From: Chloroflexota bacterium | Lineage (GTDB): Bacteria; Chloroflexota; Anaerolineae; Caldilineales; Caldilineaceae | Assembly: GCA_003451595.1 (NCBI GenBank) | Contig: DMDA01000130.1 | Location: 135,690-176,777, forward strand | Direction: 5' to 3' | DNA: 41,088 nucleotides | Part shown: positions 1-8,714 of the stretch, in pieces | Layout: each line of letters begins with the position of its first letter | How positions within the stretch are numbered: position 1 is the stretch's first letter | Program-made: the position numbers and the translations under genes | The notes under the pieces: model-generated | Seen by the model: only the letters and a program-made list of their open reading frames with translations | Databases searched by the model: none | What the model was told of the DNA's origin: nothing

Positions 1-87
1 GATGCGGTGGTCGATGCGGTGTCACCCAATCATAGCGCAACACAGGAAGCCAGCGAACCGACTTCCAGCCGAGTCGGTGTACACTAA
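1..87 (+). CDS. C-terminal tail of a gene cut by the window edge (unrecognised)
   Basis: Frame 1 stays open from the first base to a TAA at 85-87, giving a 28-residue polar tail that begins DAVVDAVSPN and ends SSRVGVH. It is too short to assign to a family. It is called only because the reading frame enters from the left edge and is followed by a stop and a strong inverted repeat, as expected for the end of a gene. It could equally be a chance open frame. Confidence 0.3.
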   Translation, partial: DAVVDAVSPNHSATQEASEPTSSRVGVH

Positions 88-109
88 TACTGTTGATGCC
101 TACTGTGGA

Positions 110-140
110 TGCGATGACGCACTGAAGGAGCGTCATCGCA
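110..140. terminator. Perfect 11-bp hairpin upstream of the rhodanese gene
   Basis: TGCGATGACGC (110-120) and GCGTCATCGCA (130-140) are exact reverse complements around a 9-nt loop. There is no T-run on the plus side, so a classic intrinsic terminator is not certain. It lies between the presumed end of the upstream gene and the start codon at 180, so it may end the upstream transcript or form a leader structure of the lipoprotein operon. Confidence 0.4.
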
Positions 141-179
141 CGCTGTAATTCACTTTCGAGCAAGAGGATAGGAAAGTTT

Positions 180-644
<465 letters not shown>

Positions 645-650
645 AGCGCC

Positions 651-1100
651 ATGTCATCTGCCAAAATTGCACTCCTGCTCCTGTCTTTCCTGCTCGCAGG
701 CTGCGTGGCGTCGACAGGCATGACAGCCACGCCGGCGGCCAGCGTCCTGCCAGCGGACGTTGATTTCGGCGTCACGCGCCTGAGTGACAATGGCATCTTC
801 CGCGCCACATATCGCAGCGATGTCGCCCCAGTGCCGCTCAACGAGTTGCACGCGTGGACGCTGCATGTCGAGACCGCCGACGGTGCGGCGGTGGAACATG
901 CCATGATCAAGGTGAGCGGCGATATGCCGGAGCATGGTCACGGCATGCCCACCCAACCGCAGATAACGCAGGAACTCGGTGACGGCGACTATCGCGTCGA
1001 GGGGATGCGTTTCCAGATGGGTGGTTGGTGGACAGTGACTTTTGAGATTGCAGCCGGTGGTGCGACCGACCGTGTCACGTTCAATCTGCAACTGAAATAG
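651..1100 (+). CDS. YtkA-like domain lipoprotein
   Basis: 149 residues with a short hydrophobic signal and a lipobox (LLAGC, Cys18). The mature part is a small beta-sandwich-like domain. The stretch MPEHGHGMPTQPQITQ followed by GDYRVEGMRFQMGGWWTVTFEI matches the YtkA/FixH-like pattern, in which Met and His residues may bind copper. It starts 6 bp after the rhodanese stop and ends 5 bp before the MauG-type gene, so a shared transcript is likely. Copper or redox support to the neighbouring dihaem enzyme is a reasonable inference but not shown by sequence. Confidence 0.75.
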   Translation: MSSAKIALLLLSFLLAGCVASTGMTATPAASVLPADVDFGVTRLSDNGIFRATYRSDVAPVPLNELHAWTLHVETADGAAVEHAMIKVSGDMPEHGHGMPTQPQITQELGDGDYRVEGMRFQMGGWWTVTFEIAAGGATDRVTFNLQLK

Positions 1101-1105
1101 ACATC

Positions 1106-2347
1106 ATGCACCGATATCCACTCTGGCGCGTGGGCGTCCTCGTAGCGACCTTGAGTGTGGTGACCGCCTGCACGTTGAAGCTGAACGCCACGACCTGGAG
1201 CGCTGACGAACTCCATACACTGCGCTCTCTGGCGCTGACCGCGCTCAAGCCGCTGCCACCCGACCCTTCGAACGCCGTCGCCGATGATCACGCTGCGGCG
1301 GCGTTGGGTGAACGCATCTTTTATGATACGCGCTTCAGCGCCAACGGCGCGGTCTCCTGCGCCTCCTGTCATATGCCCGAGCGGCATTTCACCGACGGGC
1401 GTCCCTTTGGCGTTGGCGTCGGCGTTATCCCGCTCAACGCCATGACGCTTGTCGGCGCGGCTTACAGCCCGTGGCAAACCTGGAACGGCAAGAGCGACAG
1501 CCAGTGGTCGCAGGCGCTGCTGCCGTTGGAAAACGCAGTGGAGCATGGCGGCGACCGCACCTTCTACGCACACTTGATCGCCGAGCATTACGCCGATGCA
1601 TACACGGCGATCTTCGGCCCGCTGCCCGATCTCAGTGATGCAGCCCGTTTCCCGCGTCATGCCGGCCCGGTGGATGCAGTCGCCGCCAGCATGGCGTGGG
1701 AAACGATGGCGGCTGCCGATCGCGATGCCGTCAATCGGGTCTTTGCCAACATCGGCAAAGCATTGGCAGCCTATGAACGAACGCTGCTGCCCCGTCCAGC
1801 ACGTTTCGATCGCTATGTGGCAACGCTCGGCAACGATGGTCGTCCCCAGGGCGAATCCCTACTGACTGACGACGAGATCGCCGGGCTGCGCATTTTCATT
1901 GGCAAAGGCAAGTGCACAAATTGCCATAATGGACCTCGTTTCACCAATGACGCCTTTCACAACACAGCCGTGCCCGGTGCACCGGGCTATCCACTCCAAC
2001 GCGGACGTATCGACGGCGTGGTGCGCGTCCAGAGTGACCTCTTCAATTGCCTGGGGCCATACAGCGACGCCGCGCCAGAAGATTGCTCGGCGCTGCGCTT
2101 TATGGTGGCAGAAGGCGTCACCCTGCTCGGTGGCATGAAGACGCCCACCCTGCGCAACGTGGCGGAGACAGCGCCCTACATGCACACCGGCCAGATGACG
2201 ACTCTAGCCGATGTTGTGGCGCATTATAGCGGCGGCGGCTATGCCCTGCTCGGCCACAACGAATTGACGCCCCTCAACCTGTCAGCGCAAGAGGCGGCGC
2301 AATTGGAAGCGTTCCTCCACACCCTGACGGAAGACCCGGGGCAATAG
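1106..2347 (+). CDS. Dihaem cytochrome c peroxidase, MauG/CcpA family
   Basis: A 413-residue exported dihaem protein. The N-terminus is a lipoprotein signal (TLSVVTAC, Cys22). Two c-type haem attachment sites are visible: CASCH at 85-89 and CTNCH at 270-274. Family hallmarks include LGERIFYDTRFS before haem 1, NAMTLVGAAYSPWQTWNGK, LENAVEHGG, IGKALAAYERTLL, and near the C-terminus MKTPTLRNVAETAPYMHTGQ followed by a TLADVVAHYSGGG segment. Length fits the bacterial peroxidase/MauG family. Members reduce hydrogen peroxide with electrons from small redox carriers, or oxidise protein side chains. It is last in the three-lipoprotein run. Whether it is a true peroxidase or a MauG-like oxidase cannot be decided here. 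Confidence 0.9.
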   Translation: MHRYPLWRVGVLVATLSVVTACTLKLNATTWSADELHTLRSLALTALKPLPPDPSNAVADDHAAAALGERIFYDTRFSANGAVSCASCHMPERHFTDGRPFGVGVGVIPLNAMTLVGAAYSPWQTWNGKSDSQWSQALLPLENAVEHGGDRTFYAHLIAEHYADAYTAIFGPLPDLSDAARFPRHAGPVDAVAASMAWETMAAADRDAVNRVFANIGKALAAYERTLLPRPARFDRYVATLGNDGRPQGESLLTDDEIAGLRIFIGKGKCTNCHNGPRFTNDAFHNTAVPGAPGYPLQRGRIDGVVRVQSDLFNCLGPYSDAAPEDCSALRFMVAEGVTLLGGMKTPTLRNVAETAPYMHTGQMTTLADVVAHYSGGGYALLGHNELTPLNLSAQEAAQLEAFLHTLTEDPGQ

Positions 2348-2399
2348 AAATCTGGCGTCCATTCTTCGCACCTTACCCGCCGCCTCCCGCTATTTCTGC

Positions 2400-2405
2400 T
2401 ATAAT
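2400..2405 (+). promoter_or_regulatory. Candidate -10 box for the ABC-F gene
   Basis: A perfect TATAAT lies 85 bp before the ABC-F start. No good -35 is present at 16-18 bp, so the call rests on the -10 alone and on its place in the gap after the peroxidase gene. Confidence 0.3.
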
Positions 2406-2490
2406 GCCAACCTGAGTGAGTTAGGGCGCATCCAGTCAGGCGTCTGCTTTCCAATCGTCGCGCCTTGCCAACTTCCAACGGAGCTTGCGT

Positions 2491-4497
2491 ATGTCAATGC
2501 TTACCATTACCAATCTAGGCTTTGCTTTCGGCGATTATGATGTCTTCCTGGGCATCTCAGCGTCGATTCCTAATGATGGCAAGATTGGGCTGGTCGGGCC
2601 CAATGGCATTGGCAAGACAACGCTGCTGCGCGTATTGGCCGGACTGGCACAACCGACCTCTGGCAGCGTGACGCTGGCGCGCGGCGCACGCATTGGTTAC
2701 CTGCGTCAGGAAGCGGTGGACGCCTTCGCCGGGCGTCACAACACCGTCCACGATGAGATGCTTACGGTCTTCGCCGGGCTGCGCGCACAGGAAGCCCGAT
2801 TACGCCAGCTGGAGCACCGCATGGCCGAGGCGCACACTGACGAGCTGTTGGCTGAGTACAGCGCCGCACAAGAGGCATTCGAACGCGCCGGAGGGTATGA
2901 CTACGAACTGCGCATTGGCCAGGTGCTCTATGGACTCGGCTTCACGCACAACGAGTGGTCGTTGCAGATTTCTATGCTCAGCGGCGGGCAGAAGACGCGC
3001 GCCCTGCTGGCGCGCCTGTTGCTCGAAAAACCCGACCTGCTGATCCTCGACGAGCCGACCAATCACCTCGACGTGCAGGCGGTCGAATGGCTGGAAGGGA
3101 TGCTGCGCACCTGGGACGGCGCGTTGCTCATCGTTTCGCATGATCGCTACTTTCTCGACAACGTGGTCAACCGTATCTGGGAGATGGGGCCAGCCGGTTT
3201 CGAGACCTACAGCGGCAACTATAGCCACTATCTGCGCCAGCGCCAGGAACGCTGGGAACGTCGCGAGATCGAGTTCAATGCTGTTAAAGAGCGCTTTCTG
3301 AGCGAGCTGGATTACATCAAGCGCAACATCGCCCGCGACGCCACCAAGAACCAAGCGGTTGGGCGCCTGCGGCGGCTAATTCGCGAAGTGCGTGTGGTCG
3401 AAGCGGGTGGTATTGACCTGCTCCTCAGCAAGAACTGGGGGCAAGTAATGGAGGAGGTCGACATCTCCGAAGCCAAATGGGGCGTTGCCGATGTCGAACA
3501 GGCGATCAAAGGGCTGCGCAACCCGGTCATCCGTCCGCCACAGCTAAATTTCAAGCTCAAGACCACGCTGCGCAGCGGCAATCTTGTCCTGCGCACTACG
3601 GCCATGTCCATCGGCTATCCAGGCAAGCTCCTTTTCCGCACCGACCCGATCACATTGGAGCGGGGCGAGTGTGCGGCGCTGATCGGGCCAAACGGCAGTG
3701 GCAAGACGACCTTCCTGCGCACACTGCTGGGCGAAATTGCCCCGCTGGACGGTCAGATCAAGTTTGGCGCCAGCCTCAAGATCGGCTACTTCTCGCAGGC
3801 GCATGAGCGGCTCAACCCTGACAACACCGTGCTCGATGAGTTGCTTAGTCACAAACAGATGTTACTCGGCCCGGCGCGCAACTACCTGGCGCAATACCTC
3901 TTTCGCGGCGAGGATGTCTTCAAGCCGGTGCGCTTGCTCAGCGGCGGCGAGCGTGGGCGACTGGCGCTGGCGATCCTGGCATTGGAAGGCGCCAATCTTC
4001 TGTTACTCGACGAGCCTAGCAATCACCTGGACATTCCCGCTCAGGAGGTCTTGCAACAGGTGCTGGAGCAATTCGAGGGCACGATCTTGCTCGTCTCCCA
4101 CGACCGGTACTTGATCGACCATCTGGCAACGCAGGTTTGGGAACTACGCAAACAGCACCTGGACATCTTCGAGGGTTCCTACGCCGAGCTGCTGCTGGCG
4201 CGTCAGCAGGCCGCCGAAGCCGAAAAAGAGAGGGCTGCCATCCAGCGGGCGGAAGTGCGCGATGATTTTGTCGCCAGCAAACAGGCGCGCGCCGACGAAC
4301 GTCGCCGCGCCAGAGTCGTCGCTGACGCCGAAGCGCGCGTCCACGCCCTGGAGACGCGCCTCCGCCAGCTAGAGGAGGAGCTCCACGCGGCCACGGCTGC
4401 GCAAGACATCACCGCTATTCAGCGCTTGGGGCTGGCCTACACCGACACACAGTCCGAGCTGGACGCGGCCATGGAGGCATGGGCGGCAGTAGCGTAG
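2491..4497 (+). CDS. ABC-F family ATPase (ribosome-associated type)
   Basis: 668 residues with two ABC cassettes and no membrane segment. Cassette 1 has Walker A GPNGIGKTTLL, signature LSGGQKTR and Walker B LLILDEPTNHLD. Cassette 2 has GPNGSGKTTFL, LSGGERGR and LLLLDEPSNHLD. The inter-cassette linker (EFNAVKERFLSELDYIKRNIARDATKNQAVGR) is the charged P-site tRNA interaction motif region of ABC-F proteins. The C-terminus is a long Ala/Arg/Glu coiled coil like that of Uup/YdiF types. ABC-F proteins bind the ribosomal E site and aid translation or give antibiotic protection; the exact subgroup is unclear. I chose ATG 2491 (MSMLTITNLGF) because GGAG at 2480-2483 sits 7 nt away; a TTG at 2485 is a less likely start. 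Confidence 0.93.
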   Translation: MSMLTITNLGFAFGDYDVFLGISASIPNDGKIGLVGPNGIGKTTLLRVLAGLAQPTSGSVTLARGARIGYLRQEAVDAFAGRHNTVHDEMLTVFAGLRAQEARLRQLEHRMAEAHTDELLAEYSAAQEAFERAGGYDYELRIGQVLYGLGFTHNEWSLQISMLSGGQKTRALLARLLLEKPDLLILDEPTNHLDVQAVEWLEGMLRTWDGALLIVSHDRYFLDNVVNRIWEMGPAGFETYSGNYSHYLRQRQERWERREIEFNAVKERFLSELDYIKRNIARDATKNQAVGRLRRLIREVRVVEAGGIDLLLSKNWGQVMEEVDISEAKWGVADVEQAIKGLRNPVIRPPQLNFKLKTTLRSGNLVLRTTAMSIGYPGKLLFRTDPITLERGECAALIGPNGSGKTTFLRTLLGEIAPLDGQIKFGASLKIGYFSQAHERLNPDNTVLDELLSHKQMLLGPARNYLAQYLFRGEDVFKPVRLLSGGERGRLALAILALEGANLLLLDEPSNHLDIPAQEVLQQVLEQFEGTILLVSHDRYLIDHLATQVWELRKQHLDIFEGSYAELLLARQQAAEAEKERAAIQRAEVRDDFVASKQARADERRRARVVADAEARVHALETRLRQLEEELHAATAAQDITAIQRLGLAYTDTQSELDAAMEAWAAVA

Positions 4498-4560
4498 CAA
4501 CCCACACGGATTGCACTTGCGCCGCCATGCACTTGCCGGTGGCGACTGCTGCCTACACAC

Positions 4561-4597
4561 GCGCGGCAGTCTGGCAGATCGAAGCCGTCTGCCGCGC
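4561..4597. terminator. Hairpin between convergent ABC-F and DUF2231 genes
   Basis: GCGCGGCAG (4561-4569) pairs exactly with CTGCCGCGC (4589-4597), with an extra inner GGC/GCC pairing. It lies in the 211-bp gap between two genes that point at each other, where a bidirectional stop is expected. No T-run follows on either side, so the terminator call is tentative. I see no gene in the rest of this gap. Confidence 0.35.
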
Positions 4598-4708
4598 TGG
4601 CGAAGCAGGTCGTCTTGCCGCTTGCACGGCGTACATAGTCGTCTAGCGCCAGATTAGTGGTTCCATCGAAAAGCCGCCGCCCAGCGCGATCATCTGTGGC
4701 ATGGTCAC

Positions 4709-5194
4709 CTACCTTTGTACATTCACACCGAACGCATACACCAACTGCCCGCCATACCATCCTGTCGCCACGAGCAACAGCGCCCCGAGCAGGACGATGC
4801 CAGCGATCCAGACGCGTGCGCCTGGATCGTCAAGCAGGTCGGTGGTCGCGACCCCGCGTGTCTGCCGCGCCTTCTGCGCCCGCGCACTTCGATACAGCCA
4901 GCCCCGGTAGAGCAGGAACCCATATACAAGCAGCACAGCCAACCCGGCGCCAATGTGAAAATTCAGCACGGTGCGATACGGTGCGTCCGGCGGCAGGTTC
5001 GCCTGCGCCAATAGGCCTGTCAACACGGCGATGGCGCCGCTGCCCCAGCCGAGGCCGAGCAACAACCAGATCGTCGGCTTGAGGTCCAGGCGTGGACGAC
5101 GAAGCAGGTGCACGCACGTCAACAGGCTGCCCAGTAGCAGCAGCGCAATAGGGAAGTGGACAGTGGCCGGGTGCAGGTGCGTCAGTAGCTCCAT
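4709..5194 (-). CDS. DUF2231 four-helix membrane protein
   Basis: 161 residues beginning MELLTHLHPATVHFPIALLLLG, the typical opening of DUF2231 proteins (HPxxVHFPIALL). About four hydrophobic segments are visible: residues 14-30, 40-62, 78-100 and 125-150, with a charged Arg-rich loop between the third and fourth. The conserved N-terminal His residues may bind haem or metal, and relatives often sit near cytochromes or haem enzymes. The gene is divergent from msrP-msrQ and so may share control with them. A function as a redox or haem-linked membrane subunit is inference; the molecular role of the family is not settled. Confidence 0.8.
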   Translation of the reverse strand: MELLTHLHPATVHFPIALLLLGSLLTCVHLLRRPRLDLKPTIWLLLGLGWGSGAIAVLTGLLAQANLPPDAPYRTVLNFHIGAGLAVLLVYGFLLYRGWLYRSARAQKARQTRGVATTDLLDDPGARVWIAGIVLLGALLLVATGWYGGQLVYAFGVNVQR

Positions 5195-5322
5195 ACATGT
5201 AGCTATCCTTTCAGAACGCGGCGTCGCATGGTTGCAGTTACATCAGTCGTGATTGAGCAGTCATTCATCAACGCGTAATATCTCCTTAATCTTCACGTCA
5301 CATAACCGCCCTAGACTCACAA

Positions 5323-5374
5323 CCCAAGGTTGGGATAAAGCATACTGTATCAAAGTACATGACGCCGTACAGTA
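5323..5374. promoter_or_regulatory. Possible operator elements in the DUF2231/msrP divergent promoter region
   Basis: Two inverted repeats lie in the 237-bp gap between the divergent genes. CCCAA-GG-TTGGG spans 5323-5334. TACTGTA (5343-5349) and TACAGTA (5368-5374) are exact reverse complements 18 bp apart. Placement fits a regulator of one or both genes, but no known binding motif is recognised. Confidence 0.3.
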
Positions 5375-5431
5375 GATTCTTGTGGATGACAGCGGAATTC
5401 AGTGAAACGTTTCTTATCGCAGAGGTGCACA

Positions 5432-6436
5432 ATGGTCAAGATTTCTCCAGCGGAGATTACCCCAGAGCATATCTTTCTGAATCGGCGTCGCTTCATGGCA
5501 GCGGCGGGCATGGTGGCAGGTTCTGTGGCGCTGGCAGCCTGCTCGCCCGCCACGCTGAATCGCAGCGAGGCGCCAGCCGCCAATGTCGAGCCGGCGCTCA
5601 CCGTGGCGTTGGGACCGGATCAACTGCCCGCCGCGCTGGCGCACGCCGAACCAACCGCCGGCGCGGCGCAGGATGAGCTGGGCGACCCACTCAATACGTT
5701 TCATGAGATCACCAACTATAACAATTTCTACGAGTTCAGCACAAACAAGGAAGCTGTCGCCAGTGAGGCTGCTAATTTCAAACCCTATCCCTGGCAGGTT
5801 GCGGTCACCGGCCTCGTCAACAAACCGATGACGCTGAGCATCGAAGATATTTACCGCCGCTACCCGCAGGAGGAACGCATCTATCGGCTGCGCTGCGTCG
5901 AGGCATGGTCGATGGTCATCCCATGGATTGGCTTCCCGATTGCAGCGTTGCTCAATGACGTTGAGCCAAAGCCTGAAGCAAAATATGTCAAGTTTATCAC
6001 TGTCTATCGACCGGAGGAGATGCGCGGCCAGCGCTCCGCAATCCTGGAATGGCCCTATCAAGAAGGGCTACGGCTTGATGAGGCAATGCATCCACTGGCG
6101 ATTCTGGCAACAGGAATGTACGGGAAGCCGCTCACAAACCAGCAAGGGGCGCCGGTGCGGTTGGTTGTGCCGTGGAAATATGGCTTCAAGAGCATCAAGT
6201 CGGTCGTCACCATCGAATTGACCGACACGATTCCGGCCACAACCTGGAACACAGCCGCGCCGCATGAGTACGGCTTCTATGCCAACGTCAACCCACAAGT
6301 CGATCATCCGCGCTGGTCTCAAGCCTCGGAGCGGCGCATTGGTGAGACGGGACGCCGGGATACGTTGATGTTCAATGGCTACGAAGACGAAGTCGCCTAT
6401 CTGTATGAAGGCATGGACCTGACTCGCAGTTTCTGA
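5432..6436 (+). CDS. msrP: Protein-methionine-sulfoxide reductase catalytic subunit MsrP
   Basis: 334 residues, molybdopterin (sulfite oxidase fold) enzyme that repairs oxidised methionine in exported proteins. The N-terminus reads ITPEHIFLNRRRFMAAAG, a twin-arginine signal followed by a hydrophobic stretch and an ALAAC lipobox-like site, so folded export with bound cofactor is expected. Family landmarks: NNFYEFSTNKEAV, WQVAVTGLVNKP, the Mo-ligating Cys155 in YRLRCVEAWSMVIPWIGFP, and WKYGFKSIKSVVTIEL. I chose ATG 5432 because AGAGGT at 5421-5426 is a good ribosome site; a GTG at 5402 is in frame but lacks one. It is followed after 18 bp by msrQ, its electron donor. Confidence 0.95.
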   Translation: MVKISPAEITPEHIFLNRRRFMAAAGMVAGSVALAACSPATLNRSEAPAANVEPALTVALGPDQLPAALAHAEPTAGAAQDELGDPLNTFHEITNYNNFYEFSTNKEAVASEAANFKPYPWQVAVTGLVNKPMTLSIEDIYRRYPQEERIYRLRCVEAWSMVIPWIGFPIAALLNDVEPKPEAKYVKFITVYRPEEMRGQRSAILEWPYQEGLRLDEAMHPLAILATGMYGKPLTNQQGAPVRLVVPWKYGFKSIKSVVTIELTDTIPATTWNTAAPHEYGFYANVNPQVDHPRWSQASERRIGETGRRDTLMFNGYEDEVAYLYEGMDLTRSF

Positions 6437-6454
6437 GAATGAGGAAAGTGTAGT

Positions 6455-7162
6455 GTGAGCGAACGAACAAGCGGCGACGCGCCGCGCTCCAAAGCACAGG
6501 GTTGGCGTCAGCACTGGTTTTGGTGGACGGTGACGCTGGGGGCGTTGGCGCCATTGGCATGGCTTGGTTGGCGGGCGTGGCAAGGCGCGCTCGGCGTGGA
6601 CCCTGTGAACACCATCAACAACGAGACGGGCCGCGCGGCGCTGATCGTGCTCTTCTTAAGCCTGGCATGTACACCGCTCAACATTCTCTTTGGTCTGCGC
6701 AAAGTGCTCACCGTGCGCAAGTCATTGGGACTGATCGCTTTTGTCTACGCCGCGTTGCATCTTGCCAACTTTATCGCTCTAGATTACGCCTTCGCGTTCG
6801 ACCTGATCCTTCACGATGCAGTACTGACCATGCCGTACATTCTGGCCGGCAGCCTGGCGTTGCTCATCCTGGCGCCACTGGCAATTACATCGACGCGCGG
6901 TTGGATGCGACGGCTGGGGCGTAATTGGAAGCGTCTGCATCAGTTGGTCTACGTGGCAGGCGTGCTGGCCGTGCTCCATTTTCTATGGCAGGCGAAGGCA
7001 GCTGAGCGAGATGAGCCGCTACTCTATGCGGCGGTGCTGACGTTCCTTCTCCTGGTGCGCGTGCCACCCGTGCGCCATTGGTTGGTGATGCAGCGCACAC
7101 GCTTCCATCGCCACAAGTTGCCGTTGCCGCGCGCTGTGGGGCAACCAAAACCGGCAGAATAG
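6455..7162 (+). CDS. msrQ: Haem-binding membrane subunit MsrQ
   Basis: 235 residues, polytopic membrane protein of the ferric-reductase-like haem family that passes quinone-pool electrons to MsrP. About six hydrophobic helices are seen, with key segments NNETGRAALIVLFLSLACTP, KSLGLIAFVYAALHLANF and WKRLHQLVYVAGVLAVLHFLW, whose His residues are the expected haem ligands. The start is a GTG at 6455 with GAGGAAAG at 6441-6448. The C-terminal cytosolic tail is basic. It directly follows msrP, the usual order of the pair. Confidence 0.95.
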   Translation: MSERTSGDAPRSKAQGWRQHWFWWTVTLGALAPLAWLGWRAWQGALGVDPVNTINNETGRAALIVLFLSLACTPLNILFGLRKVLTVRKSLGLIAFVYAALHLANFIALDYAFAFDLILHDAVLTMPYILAGSLALLILAPLAITSTRGWMRRLGRNWKRLHQLVYVAGVLAVLHFLWQAKAAERDEPLLYAAVLTFLLLVRVPPVRHWLVMQRTRFHRHKLPLPRAVGQPKPAE

Positions 7163-7169
7163 CACCGGG

Positions 7170-7619
7170 TCAGTTGCCCGAATTTCGACGTTGCTGATTG
7201 AGCGCCGACACCTTTTCATTGAGATTGCCGATCTTGCGGCTCAAGTCTTCGATGTCGTTTTTGTTCGGGACATTCAGTCGCGTCAAGATCGTTTCGACGC
7301 TATCCTCCAATGTGCTCGACGCCTTCTTCGCCAACTCGCTGCGAGCCTTGGCGGCTTCAGCTTCACTGCGCTCACGCTGAGCGCGTAGCTCGTTGATCAT
7401 CTTCTGCAAGTCTGCTTCGGCGACTTCGCCGCGTTCGACCAGCCTGGTCAACAACTCATTGGCCTCATCAACTGTGAGCGCGACGGCGCCGAGACTGGAG
7501 AGCAGCACTTTGCGCACCATGATATAGATATTTGCCGTCTGGACGATCAACTCATTGCGAACATCGACAATTGCGTCTTTCGCCTGGTCGCTAATTGCCT
7601 TCTTTTCTTCCTTTGCCAT
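7170..7619 (-). CDS. Phasin-like coiled-coil protein
   Basis: 149 residues, almost wholly helical and highly charged. The N-terminal half includes VRKVLLSSLGAVALTVDEANELLTRLVERG, a pattern typical of phasin-superfamily and PhaI/PhaF-like proteins. A long heptad coiled coil (KMINELRAQRERSEAEAAKARSEL) and a C-terminal zipper (DIEDLSRKIGNLNEKVSALNQQ) follow. Phasins coat polyhydroxyalkanoate granules, but no other PHA gene is present in this window, so the exact role is open. ATG 7619 (MAKEEKKAIS) is preferred over a start 35 codons upstream, which would add an unlikely basic leader. The gene faces msrQ with only 7 bp between stops. Confidence 0.65.
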   Translation of the reverse strand: MAKEEKKAISDQAKDAIVDVRNELIVQTANIYIMVRKVLLSSLGAVALTVDEANELLTRLVERGEVAEADLQKMINELRAQRERSEAEAAKARSELAKKASSTLEDSVETILTRLNVPNKNDIEDLSRKIGNLNEKVSALNQQRRNSGN

Positions 7620-7802
7620 AGTGTTTCTTCTTGACCTCTGGCCTAGCAGACGCCGCAGCCACACGCCTTGTAAAGTGTGGACACGGATGACTGGTTGCGT
7701 GTAGCCTGTGTGCATGTTTGCCACAGGTTGTGAGTCCCAGGGGACACACCCCCAGTCTATGTTGTGGTGATTCTGGCGTAATTCCGACTGAATGTTGGTT
7801 GC

Positions 7803-8516
7803 TCAAGGCTGCACGATCACCAGCGGACGCAACTGGTTGAGGGTGGATGGCCCGATGCCAGGAACGCGATCTAAATCATCGATCGTGGCGTAAGGTCGAT
7901 TGGCGATGATCGCCGCCGCCTTGCTGGCGCCGATGCCGGGCAGCGTCTCCAGTTCCGCCTGCGTTGCCGTGTTGAGATCAACCAGGCCCGCCGCCGCCCC
8001 ACTCGCAGCTGTGATCGGGGCTGTCCGGCTGGCAGGTGTGGGCGTCGGGAGCAGGCCAGCAAGCCCGCCGGCGGGCAACGGCGTCGCCCCCACCACCGGC
8101 ACGTGCACCTGCGCGCCATCGAAGAGATGCTGCGCCTGGTTGATCTGTGCGCTGTCAGCATCGGCGCGCAGACCGCCCGCTGCCGCGATGGCGTCGGCAA
8201 TGCGGGCATTAGGCGCCAGCATAAAGACACCCGGCGCCATCACTGCTCCGGTGACATAAACGACGATGGGGCCTGGCGTCGGCGTGGGTGCAGCTGTCGC
8301 AGTCGGGGCGGGCGTCGGCGGCGCCATCACCCGGATCGGTGGAGGATCAGGGCGACGCAATACAAAAATACCGGCGCCAGCCAGCGTAAACGCAGTCAAC
8401 AATCCCAATAGATAGGGCAGAAGCACGGCGCGCCACGATGCAGCGTTGCTGGAGAGGGTAGGGTCTGGCGGATCGGTGGACGTCGAATGTGGGGCGACCG
8501 GGGAGGAAACGGGCAT
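7803..8516 (-). CDS. ComEA-like DNA-binding competence protein
   Basis: 237 residues. A cytosolic Pro/Ser-rich N-terminus is followed by one membrane helix (about 32-52, LLPYLLGLLTAFTLAGAGIF), a Pro/Thr linker, an SLBB domain (about 84-145, IVVYVTGAVMAPGVFML and a NARIADAIAAAGG stretch) and a C-terminal helix-hairpin-helix pair (about 175-237, VDLNTATQAELETLPGIG and IDDLDRVPGIGPSTLNQL). This order matches ComEA, the surface receptor that binds double-stranded DNA during natural transformation. AAGGAG at 8523-8528 supports the start. The channel gene comEC is not in the window. Confidence 0.9.
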   Translation of the reverse strand: MPVSSPVAPHSTSTDPPDPTLSSNAASWRAVLLPYLLGLLTAFTLAGAGIFVLRRPDPPPIRVMAPPTPAPTATAAPTPTPGPIVVYVTGAVMAPGVFMLAPNARIADAIAAAGGLRADADSAQINQAQHLFDGAQVHVPVVGATPLPAGGLAGLLPTPTPASRTAPITAASGAAAGLVDLNTATQAELETLPGIGASKAAAIIANRPYATIDDLDRVPGIGPSTLNQLRPLVIVQP

Positions 8517-8714
8517 AGCGCGCTCCTTAAGACTATGCGGAAGTTACTCAGTTCGCCCACCGCCCCGCAGGCTCTGAGCTTCCGGGTAGGTGATGGTGAA
8601 TGAACATATCTTACCAACTGCGCAGCTCCTATTTGGACACAGGGCTGTCGCTATTCTCACGAATACTGCGCTTGCCGTCAACGGCGCTTTGTTGGAATCC
8701 TCCAGTCGCTTCGC

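Noticed and set aside
4437..4760. Minus-strand frame across the end of the ABC-F gene and the following gap
   Set aside because: It overlaps a clear ABC-F gene in another frame and has no recognisable protein features.
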